DNA of 64,000 nucleotides from contig NZ_CP134228.1 in NCBI RefSeq assembly GCF_031656215.1, forward strand, positions 4,111,001-4,175,000, given 5' to 3'. The stretch comes from Mesorhizobium koreense. Its GTDB lineage: Bacteria > Pseudomonadota > Alphaproteobacteria > Rhizobiales > Rhizobiaceae. Under the pieces are notes generated by a model. The model was not told the origin of the DNA and did not search any database. It worked only from the letters and a program-made list of their open reading frames with translations. The position numbers were made by a program, and so were the translations under genes. The first letter of the stretch is position 1; each line of letters begins with the position of its first letter. Below are positions 35,286 to 43,900 of the stretch, piece after piece.

Positions 35286-36404
35286 TCAGTGATTGCGACC
35301 CTCAAGTTGCCGGTAGAGTTCAGCATAGGATCTCCCCATTCTTTCAGCGGTGAATAGGCGGAGATACCGGTCGCGCGCGGCTCGGCCCCAGCTCACCGCC
35401 TCAACCGGGGAGTCAATCAGCCGGTTGATCGCTTCGGCAAGTTTTGCCGGATTCGATGGCGGAACCACGAGCCCGGTCTGGCCGGCTCTATTGACATAGC
35501 TTGTGCCCGTTCCGATTTCGCAAGAAATCATTGGCTTGCCGCACATCGCCGCCTCGACCAGCGAAAGCCCGTAGGCCTCCGACCTTTGGTTCGAAGGAAA
35601 AACCAAGCCGTGACAATTGCGTAGCAGCGCCATCTTGCGCGGCTCCGCCACCTCGCCAACAAATAGCACGTTGTCGCAGCGCAGTGCTTCGGCCTGTTGT
35701 TTGAGTTCGCGCTCGACGGGCCCGGACCCTGCTATCACGATCTTGCACCGCGCCTGAGAAGCGGCCCGGATCAAAACATTCAGCCCCTTGTAGTAGCGCA
35801 GCACACCGACAAACAGCACGAACGGCTTGGGAACCACCGAGCCACACCAGCCGTTATCGGCCTCGCTTGGTGAGGGATAGGCGCCCTCGTCGATACCGAT
35901 GGGAATGACCTGCGATTTGGCCTTGAAAGCCCTGAGAACAGAGCTTGATTCCAGGTAGTTCGGTGATGTCGCTACGATCGCGTCGACGTCTGCTAGGAAG
36001 CGCATCATCAAAGGCCGGTAGAACGGCAAGACGAGCCTCTGTTTGACGATGTCGGAATGATAGGTGAGGAGGGCCGGCTTGCCGTGGTGAGATTGGAAAT
36101 GCACCATATCCATGATCGGCCATGGAAAATGGTAATGGACCAGGTCGGCCTGTTTGGCCAGCGCGCCGAACTTGCGGAAGACCTCGCGCGAGAACCCGGT
36201 CGACGCCAGCTCGAAATCCAGCTTGGCTTTGCGGGCCATGTGGCCGTCGAGGCGTTTTGTATTTTTGTCCGGAGCACGGCTCAGTGACAGGACTTCGGTT
36301 TCGACGCCATGAGCAGCCGTGCTTTGAGCGATGGCATGGATCGTCCGCTCTACCCCGCCGAACGTATCCGGCCAATATGTCTTGAAGAAATGCAGGACTT
36401 TCAA
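35286..36404 (-). CDS. Glycosyltransferase family 4
   Basis: 372 residues, a GT-B retaining glycosyltransferase. The N-terminal acceptor domain begins KVLHFFKTYWPDTFGGVERT. The C-terminal donor domain has FVGVLRYYKGLNVLI near residue 197 and the EX7E motif in SEAYGLSLVEAAMCGKPMI near 288. It adds a sugar, often mannose or rhamnose in such clusters, to a growing polysaccharide on the cytoplasmic face. It overlaps the upstream glycosyltransferase gene by four bases and is the last gene of the minus-strand polysaccharide locus. The sugar is not deducible. Confidence 0.9.
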   Translation of the reverse strand: MKVLHFFKTYWPDTFGGVERTIHAIAQSTAAHGVETEVLSLSRAPDKNTKRLDGHMARKAKLDFELASTGFSREVFRKFGALAKQADLVHYHFPWPIMDMVHFQSHHGKPALLTYHSDIVKQRLVLPFYRPLMMRFLADVDAIVATSPNYLESSSVLRAFKAKSQVIPIGIDEGAYPSPSEADNGWCGSVVPKPFVLFVGVLRYYKGLNVLIRAASQARCKIVIAGSGPVERELKQQAEALRCDNVLFVGEVAEPRKMALLRNCHGLVFPSNQRSEAYGLSLVEAAMCGKPMISCEIGTGTSYVNRAGQTGLVVPPSNPAKLAEAINRLIDSPVEAVSWGRAARDRYLRLFTAERMGRSYAELYRQLEGRNH

Positions 36405-37534
36405 AGCTCGGTCCTTCGTCTTTGCCGGATGGCCGGCTCAAATATCCGCAACATCCCTTTGGCGTGATTCTCCCAGGTAAATCGTCCGGCATTCTTGCGC
36501 GCACCGGCGGCGATTTTGTTTCGGAATTCCGCGTCGGTACAAAGGCGACCGAATGACACGGCAATCGCCGCGGGATCGTTCGGGTCGACGAGGACGGCAT
36601 TGTCTCCGGCGACTTCAGGCATCGACGACGTATTCGACGTCAGCACCGGTCTGCCGAATGACTGGGCCTCGACGATCGGGAAGCCGAAGCCTTCATAAAT
36701 CGACGGCATAGCCAAAAACACACAATTCGCATAAAGCGTGGCGAGCACGCGATCATCAACGAAGCCGGTGAACTTGATGCTGGTCTCGAGCCCGCCGCTG
36801 CGCACCTGGTCGGCCAGGCGCGTCTGTTTCCATCCCTTGCCGCCGACGATGACAAGGTCGCAGCCGACGCGGATACCGGCCGGCAGCAGACCATAGGCTT
36901 TGATCAGATTGCCGAGGTTCTTGCGGGGCTCGAGCGTGCCGACGAAAAGCGCGTAGGGTTTTGTTATGCCGAGCGGCTCGAGGCTCGAAACATCGGCCGG
37001 AGCCGGCAGCGCGGCAGTGCCGGGGGCTACCGTCCTAACCGGCGACTTCAGCCACGGGAATTCGCGCGTCAACGCGGCCGCTGTGGACGTCGAATCCGCG
37101 ACCACGACATCAGCGGTCCTCAAGGCCGGTTTCATCAGCAGGCGCTCGCCGATCAAGGTACGAGCACGCATGGTCTCCGGCGCATGCATCCAGACGAGAT
37201 CGTGAATCGTGACCGCCCGTGCGATCCGGCTGTCCAGAACGAGAGGCAGGCGATGCGACGGACCCCAGAACACGTCGACATGATCGCGCCGAGCCAGGGA
37301 GGGCAGCACGACTTGACCCCAATACGTTCGGGCGACCGGCCCCTTGAAGCCGGCAAGCTGCACGGAAACGCCACGCGGAATGTCGTAGCTCACGCTGACC
37401 GCTCCCGGCGCGTAAACCGCCACATCGGCGCCAAGCGCCGCCAGAGCCTTGATCGAATTGTGAACGAATCGGCCGATACCGTCGGTGGCCGATGCCAGAT
37501 TCCTGCCATCGATCCCGATCTTCAACCGCGTCAC
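36401..37534 (-). CDS. Glycosyltransferase family 4
   Basis: 377 residues, GT-B fold. It begins KIGIDGRNLASATDGIGRFV, the WbaZ/WbdA-like start seen in mannosyl- and rhamnosyltransferases. Its donor domain has FVGTLEPRKNLGNLIKAY near 195 and EGFGFPIVEAQSFGRPVL (EX7E) near 283-300. It overlaps the next gene by four bases, so the two glycosyltransferases are probably made together. A role in elongating a rhamnose- or mannose-containing chain is likely but not proven. Confidence 0.9.
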   Translation of the reverse strand: MTRLKIGIDGRNLASATDGIGRFVHNSIKALAALGADVAVYAPGAVSVSYDIPRGVSVQLAGFKGPVARTYWGQVVLPSLARRDHVDVFWGPSHRLPLVLDSRIARAVTIHDLVWMHAPETMRARTLIGERLLMKPALRTADVVVADSTSTAAALTREFPWLKSPVRTVAPGTAALPAPADVSSLEPLGITKPYALFVGTLEPRKNLGNLIKAYGLLPAGIRVGCDLVIVGGKGWKQTRLADQVRSGGLETSIKFTGFVDDRVLATLYANCVFLAMPSIYEGFGFPIVEAQSFGRPVLTSNTSSMPEVAGDNAVLVDPNDPAAIAVSFGRLCTDAEFRNKIAAGARKNAGRFTWENHAKGMLRIFEPAIRQRRRTEL

Positions 37535-37618
37535 TGGGATTCCGTCTTTCTTAGAGGGACCGATGGACTATAGTTAGTTGGACATGTCAACGGTGGTCGT
37601 TCGCGAGAGGAAATTTGG

Positions 37619-40081
37619 CTACCGCCTGAATAACTCAGACAATCCGTATTTGAAGTTATCATAAGAAAATTTCCGGGACGCAGTTTCCTTGGCGTCTTTC
37701 TGCCGTAGCACTACCGCGGCACGATCTTCAAAGATCGACATCACCCGGTCCGCGAACCCCTCGCAGTCGCCGACATCGACCAGATCCAAGCAAGCAGATG
37801 CCTCTGCGAGTTCCAATGTAATGAGCGGGATATTCGTCGCCACCACTGGCACGCCCAGATGGAGCGCCTCGGTTATCTGTGTCGGGAAGTTCCCTTCCAT
37901 TTCAGATGTGAACAGCAAACATAGCGCATTCTCGTACAGATATCCGAGTTCCGCGTCTGTGAGCTCCGGCAGCGAAACCAGATGCTCCTCCGGCCCGGCC
38001 GCCGACCTGCCAGATAGCGGGGTGGTCAAAAGTCCAACGAGTCGATCCTCGCTTCCAGCCGCATTCAGTCTCCCGTTCACGATCGCTACTGTCCTTGCGA
38101 AATCGGTGAGACGTTTTGAGGGCCTGTCCCTTGTAGGATAAAATGCGTAGTACTTCGGCAGTGTCCCAAGCCGGTCAGAGGATTCTGCGCTGGGCGAGCT
38201 GTCATTCAGAAACGGCAGGGGGACGTGGACGATACATTCTGGTCGGGGAGCAAGCGTGGTCTTCGGTAGATAAGACGCCGTGAACGCGGAGTTCGTCAGA
38301 ATGCGACTCGCCTTGGCGACCATTTTTTTGCCAACAATGGCAAATTGGCGCGAGGCGCCCATCTCGGCCGAGCCTTGATAAAAATGAGGCATGTAGTCAG
38401 GGAGATACAGAACGACGTTCTTGCCCTCCAGATGGGCAAGCTCGGGAAACATATGATAGTGCGAGATCAGCACGTGGTCGATATTCGCGTCTGCGTTTAT
38501 CAGATCAACATATGCGGCACGTGGCATAGCGCAGTTCGCACGCCTAATATTGTTCAGCGCTTGCTCCACTTTGCGCAGGGCCTTGAAAGTCGCAACGGCC
38601 GCTATTGATGCAAGCGCGCGCGGCATTCTCTTAAAATCACGTGCGTGGTACAGTGTCCTGAGGTGGTCTATATTGGCGGAAAATGGCCGCATCGATGCAA
38701 TCTGGCGAAGGCGGCCTATCGCGTTCCCGCCGCCAAGAGCCTCTTGCTCGATCACCATGATCTTCAGATCGGATCCAGCGGCAGACTTGAGGAAACCGTG
38801 AATTCGACCAATGTCCTCGCTCCGGCTCGTGACGACGATCTTGAAGCCAACATCAGCTAGCGCGCGAACGATTTGACGGATAACCCGCGCGATTCCCTCC
38901 GCACAATGGTATTCGCCGTTTTGGCGGACCACGAGCGGCCCAAAACCGTGGAAGGCTACAAGAACGGTTTCGGCGGTCGGTGCCTCTATTTTAACTGTTG
39001 GCGAATAAATCAACTGAGGCGCTCGGTTCGTCCCCGCTTCGCCAAGCGCTCTTGTTATGGCCTCGTCGAATATCGGCCACACATGTTCTGGCTGGTACAG
39101 TTTCCGAACCTCGGCTTGGCTTTCGATGAGTTCGCGCGAGAAAGCGCGGTCGCCTTTCCTCAGTCGTTCCGACTGCTTCACCAGGTCATCAATGCTGTCG
39201 GCCCTGCCGGGTGCCCCGGCCGAGAAATACCGGCAAAGCAAAGAGCCTTTTTGGAACAACACGGGACCGCCAAGCGTCATGAACTCTATCGGCGGGAGAT
39301 AGCAAACAGTCGGCTCCAGATAGTGATACGCAAATCCGCGCATCTGGGACAATCGACTGATGAACTCGGATCGTTCCGCCGTCCCTATCACTTGCTCGTC
39401 GCGGACAGGCACGTTCTGCGCGCCGAAAATCCTGTAACCTTTCGCGGGAAAATAGCGCTTCAAGGTGTGGTAGTTGGTGGTGTAGTAGGGAATGTCCGCA
39501 ACCCTCGGGCAGAGCAATCCCAACTCAGGCACCGACGCTTCGAGATCCCATGTGTCTCGTCGATCGAGGACGTCGCGCGTAAGGCAGTAGGGAACGATCA
39601 TCATGCGCGATCGTAGCCAATCGTCCTCTATTTCGATCACCTTTTCGGAGTGTGGCGAGAACCAGAAGTCGTTCCGCTCCGTGATAAGCGGCAGCGCTCC
39701 CAAGTTGGTCAATTCATCCGACAGACTGTAAGGCTGGCCATATGTGCGATAGATGACTCGGCCGTGATAGGCTTTCAGGAGATGGGTCAGCCACAGCGGG
39801 TTGATCGTCACAATCGCTGCGTCGAAATAAGCATTCAGAGCCTCCGCAGCTGCCGGCGGAATCTTATCATAGAAAAAGTTGGTCCTCGCTAGGATATCGA
39901 GAGCCTCCTTCGGCAGGCTGGAGTCCGGCGGAACCCAATCGTAGACGGCGGACTGATCGTGGACGGTACTCAGATACGGTGGATTGAATACTTCGTAGCC
40001 AAGGGCCCGCAGGCGGGGAAGTTCGGTTTGCGAGAGCACTTTGTGCATGCCCAGCCAGAAAATTCGCTTCTTCTTGATCAT
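37619..40081 (-). CDS. Large glycosyltransferase with C-terminal GT4 domain
   Basis: About 820 residues from the ATG at 40081 (beginning MIKKKRIFWLGMHKVLSQ). A longer frame reaches 40246 but its extra residues look non-coding and it has no better ribosome site. The N-terminal half (to about residue 350) is a GT-B-like domain I cannot assign to a family. The C-terminal half is GT4-like, with YYAFYPTRDRPSKRLTDFAR and the acidic motif EMEGNFPTQITEALHLGVPV near residue 765. The two-domain layout suggests two transferase activities in one polypeptide. The IS3 derivative at 40.3 kb separates it from the 1749-residue protein and may interrupt the operon. Confidence 0.8.
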   Translation of the reverse strand: MIKKKRIFWLGMHKVLSQTELPRLRALGYEVFNPPYLSTVHDQSAVYDWVPPDSSLPKEALDILARTNFFYDKIPPAAAEALNAYFDAAIVTINPLWLTHLLKAYHGRVIYRTYGQPYSLSDELTNLGALPLITERNDFWFSPHSEKVIEIEDDWLRSRMMIVPYCLTRDVLDRRDTWDLEASVPELGLLCPRVADIPYYTTNYHTLKRYFPAKGYRIFGAQNVPVRDEQVIGTAERSEFISRLSQMRGFAYHYLEPTVCYLPPIEFMTLGGPVLFQKGSLLCRYFSAGAPGRADSIDDLVKQSERLRKGDRAFSRELIESQAEVRKLYQPEHVWPIFDEAITRALGEAGTNRAPQLIYSPTVKIEAPTAETVLVAFHGFGPLVVRQNGEYHCAEGIARVIRQIVRALADVGFKIVVTSRSEDIGRIHGFLKSAAGSDLKIMVIEQEALGGGNAIGRLRQIASMRPFSANIDHLRTLYHARDFKRMPRALASIAAVATFKALRKVEQALNNIRRANCAMPRAAYVDLINADANIDHVLISHYHMFPELAHLEGKNVVLYLPDYMPHFYQGSAEMGASRQFAIVGKKMVAKASRILTNSAFTASYLPKTTLAPRPECIVHVPLPFLNDSSPSAESSDRLGTLPKYYAFYPTRDRPSKRLTDFARTVAIVNGRLNAAGSEDRLVGLLTTPLSGRSAAGPEEHLVSLPELTDAELGYLYENALCLLFTSEMEGNFPTQITEALHLGVPVVATNIPLITLELAEASACLDLVDVGDCEGFADRVMSIFEDRAAVVLRQKDAKETASRKFSYDNFKYGLSELFRR

Positions 40082-40341
40082 TCCGCTTTTCGGCTCTCCA
40101 AGAGGCGATGTTTGGTATTGCAGTGCACCATCGCTTGTCAAATTCGTGGCCCGGGTGGTCGGCAGAGGGGCTGCACAGAAAGAATGCGGCACGGAGATCA
40201 CAGACAAAAGACGACAAATGCACGCGATGAAGCTGTTTGCCACCATCCTGCCTATGAGGCCTGATCTGCCTCCGCTAAACGCCCTCGAATCGGCTTAGAG
40301 TTTTCCGCGCCATTTTCCTGGCTGGGAGAGGAGCGGAAGCG

Positions 40342-40608
40342 ATGAAGGCATCGCAATTTTCGGACGCGCAGAAGGCGTTCATCATCAAGCAGGGCGAAGA
40401 CGGAACGCCGGTGGCGGAGATCTGCCGGAAGGCCGGGATCAGCCAAGCGACCTACTTCAACTGGAAGAAGAAGTATTCCGGTATGATGCCGTCGGACATG
40501 AAGCGGCTGCGCGAGTTGGAGCAAGAGAACGCCCGGCTGAAGAAGATCGTGGCGGACCTCAGCCTCGACAAGGAGATGCTGCAGGACATTGTCCGGCGAA
40601 AAACCTGA
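40342..40608 (+). CDS. IS3-family transposase OrfA
   Basis: 88 residues, an intact OrfA of the IS407-like IS3 group. It has a helix-turn-helix (GTPVAEICRKAGISQATYFN, about residues 21-40) and a leucine-zipper-like segment (RLRELEQENARLKKIVADLS) before DKEMLQDIVRRK. In complete elements this protein works with OrfB by a -1 frameshift at its end. Here OrfB is truncated, so it cannot support transposition alone. GGAGCGG upstream gives a fair ribosome site. Confidence 0.85.
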   Translation: MKASQFSDAQKAFIIKQGEDGTPVAEICRKAGISQATYFNWKKKYSGMMPSDMKRLRELEQENARLKKIVADLSLDKEMLQDIVRRKT

Positions 40609-40619
40609 GGCTTGGCCGG

Positions 40620-40821
40620 AAGAGAACGCTGGTCGACGTGATGCGATCGGACTGGGCAATCTCGATCCGCCGTGCCTGTGCGGCGATCCTGTTCGACCCG
40701 AAGACCTACCGATACAAGTCACGTCGTCCCGACCAGGCCGCTCTGGAGCAGCGGATGAGGGAGATTTGTCAGACCCGCGTGCGTTTCGGCTATCGGCGCG
40801 TGCATATCCTGCTCAAGCGGC
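40620..40821 (+). pseudogene. IS3-family transposase OrfB, truncated N-terminal fragment
   Basis: The frame after orfA encodes the OrfB start: MRSDWAISIRRACAAILFD, KTYRYKSRRPDQ and then RVRFGYRRVHILLKR. These match the HTH_21 region of IS3 OrfB. It ends after about 65 codons at the right inverted repeat. The integrase core with the DDE residues is absent, so the protein is inactive. Confidence 0.8.
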
Positions 40822-40980
40822 CGGAAAACTCTAGCCCCTGCCGAGGGCGCGTTGGGGAGCGGACCACAACGTGAACAGGGCTAACTTATAGGCGCGGACA
40901 AAACGGGGAGCACGTCACCCACTATCCGTTATTCTTAGGTCGCACCGAGAATTCGGCTCTTCATCATCCGCTTCCGACCC

Positions 40981-43900
40981 TCAGGGGCACGGAATTGGAA
41001 AAGCACTGAACAGTTCGGAAGGCGGCATGCCGGCTGCCGGATGGCCCACTTCGTGTGCTTTCGCATAGATACGGCGCATCTCGGGTACATAGGCATCAAT
41101 TTCCGGCAAATGCTTCAATCGCATCAAAACTCGGGCAGCATTGAAATAGGGACTATTGTTGGCCCGGTCATTCTCGAAGATATCTTTCCACATCATAGCA
41201 ACGAGCCACAGCCGATTCGCTCGGCGCCGGTCCACTGCATCTTGGTCCGCCCCGTTGCGCTCGGCAAGATCCCAGGCACGCGGCAACTGCTCGAGATCAA
41301 ACAGCGTGCCATAGTCCACCCACGACACGTTCGAATTCACAACCAGCGACGGCTCTCCAATCCAATAAGCGGCTTCATCTGGCATATAGTTCAATACGTA
41401 GTGCGAAGTCGGTATACAAGTAAGCATCGAGGAGAAGGGACGCCCGCTCGTTTCCTGACAATAGGACCGCATGGCATGGTCACGCCGATATATATGCGAG
41501 TAGATGGCAGTATAGAAATTCTCATTCTTGGCAGCGAGATCCTTCACCGTTGATAGTTCATCCGGCCCGGCCGGTTCCAGCACATTATAAGCATTGAGGA
41601 AGCTCTGCAGGTCGGCAATGCCAAGCGGGTTCGCTTCGGATGTGTAACCGTAGTTGAGGTAGACGAGACCGATCCTGGGATGACGATGCAAGACATCCAG
41701 CACTGTGGCTATGCAGCCTGCCCGCGTTAGGTCGTCGTCGCCAATGATCCATACGTACTCACCCCTGGCACGCTGTGCAGTTACCGCTAGGTTGCCGAGC
41801 ATTCCGACATTCTTAGCATTCCGGTGGAAACGGAAATTCGAGCGATCGAAGAACGCTTGGACGACATCCGGCGTGTTGTCCTGCGAGGCGTTGTCCACGA
41901 CAAGCACTTCCAGGTCGTTCCGCTCGCCCGAAATCTGCGAATATATGTTCGCAAGGTTGCGCGTCAGCCAGCCGGCCCGATTGTAAGTGCTAAGACAAAT
42001 TGAGAGTTTTGGCCGCTGGGCTAGTTTAATGAGCGAAGCGGATGGCTGTTGATTCCACTTACCCAGCGACTGCCGGGCATCGTTGCGCTGATCAGTGGCT
42101 AATTCTTCACACAGCGCTCGAGCATAGTCCAACCAACCACGGACAGGCCTCGACACCGCCTCGTCGCTGAGGGTTTCGCGCCAGGCTGGCGACATTATGC
42201 GCACCACTGCGTCGAACAAACTGTTGCCATTCTCAAATCCGACGTTGACTGTGCCGAGTTCAGGCTCAACGTCCGCGCAGCCGGAGACCACGCAGGGCAC
42301 CCCTTTCCACAGCGCATCCAACACATCTGGCTCATTCACACCAAACTTTCCCGCATGAATGACGAAATCGGCCTCTGCTAGGGCGTTCTCCCGCTCCAAT
42401 CCCCCGCACCAGTCGAGAGTGACCGTAGACCCCTCGCCCACCATATCGTCCATGTCCGGCGTCAAAGCATCAAGGACAATTATGCTGAGTGACGTACCTG
42501 TTTGGCGCGTAGCTTTGTCGGCCACATCAAGGATCCTGGTCAGGATTTCAGGCCGACCCGCCGGGACCCACACAAGGCATTTCAATGCGCCGACATCCGC
42601 TCTCCGGGGCATGATGCGACGCTGTGTACCCAGCCTTTCGGTTGGTTCTGGCAAAGTCTTAAAGCGATTCTCGGCACTATGAACCTTGCCCCGCCAAGAC
42701 AGCAAGAACCGGTACAAGTTCTCGTACCTGTCCACGGAAAGCGCTAAAATCTTATCCGCCTCGGCTAACCCTTCATACGCCGTTCTTTCGATCCCCGAGA
42801 TCGCTTGGCTCGTCGGACGGTTCTCGTCTCCGAAGATGACCGCTAGCCGAAGGCCGCGAGTCGCCATGAAGGATCTGGCCTCGTTTAGATCGGGTGTCGT
42901 GACGTCGGCAGCAGCGAGCACCCATTTCGGCGCGTCGTGGGCAAGCGGATCGACCCAATTGCTCCATGGGATGGACCCATCGTCGCCAGCCGGCATAGCG
43001 ACCTCGATGTCGCCGGTCTCGGCGTTCCACCTGACTGGAATGAGCCGGACCCCCATCTCGGCCAGAGTCCGCCCCAGTGCCTGCGCGAAAGCTAGGCGGG
43101 GCGGCGAGGCGAGTGGCGAGATCCAGTAGTAGAAGGCCTTGATGCGGCGTGCCGCATCCGACGTCCGCCGGAGAATTCCTCCTATGAGCCGGACATAGGT
43201 TGACCAGGCCGCGGCATCCGGTCGGCTTTCCATTGGCGGCGGCACGACGGTTTCGATCACCGGCCCCCAATCAGCAAAATGATACTGCGTAAAGACAAAC
43301 AGAAGGTCATCCGCGGCATCATACGACACGGGCAGCACAACATCGGCGAGGAGGAGCGCCTGCATGTACTCCTCATGGGCCTTGGCTGCGTGATGTCCAT
43401 TCTGCTTGTGCAAGGCATCGGCCCCCTCGAAGATGAAGGCCGTACGCAAGCCAAGGCGATGCGCCTCCATGACAACATCGACGCCCACGAGATCCGTCCC
43501 CCCAGGATCGGCGTACAAGGCCTTGGACGCCAAAAGCCACCCTCCATCAGAGGACGGGTCCAGAGTTAGCTCGTCCAACAACGCTGCACCGCCGATGTCC
43601 GTCCGATGCAGTTTCCGTGATACAGTGCTCCAGACTACCGGCCGAACCCGACCGCGTGCTGCCCACGCTGTGCTCAGATGACGGAGCCGTTCGTTGACAC
43701 CCTCCGCAAACTGTTCGTGAACCCCTAAGAGCAAAAATACGTCATCAATTGCAGTCCGTTCAATGCGAGTTGTTGCGACGATCTCTAGGGGAATGCCGAT
43801 CTGCTGAGGGAGAGATGACCGCACAGTTTGCCTTGGCATGGCAGCGGGAGCAGACGCCGGATTGCGGGCCCTATCCTCGTTAGTCAGAGGCGGATGCTTC

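Larger units (their letters stand above)
40296..40833 (+). mobile_element. Internally deleted IS3-family element
   Basis: TAGAGTTTTCCG at 40296-40307 and its exact reverse complement CGGAAAACTCTA at 40822-40833 bound a 538-base unit. Inside are a complete orfA and only the first part of orfB; orfB similarity stops exactly at the right repeat. A normal IS3 element is about 1.2-1.4 kb, so most of orfB has been lost. The termini may extend a few bases further, since GGC flanks both ends with one offset. I did not see a clear target duplication. It lies between two glycosyltransferase genes. Confidence 0.7.

Noticed and set aside
40081-40246. Upstream extension of the large glycosyltransferase (start at 40246)
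   Set aside because: The added residues look like intergenic sequence and a plausible ATG begins the conserved protein at 40081.
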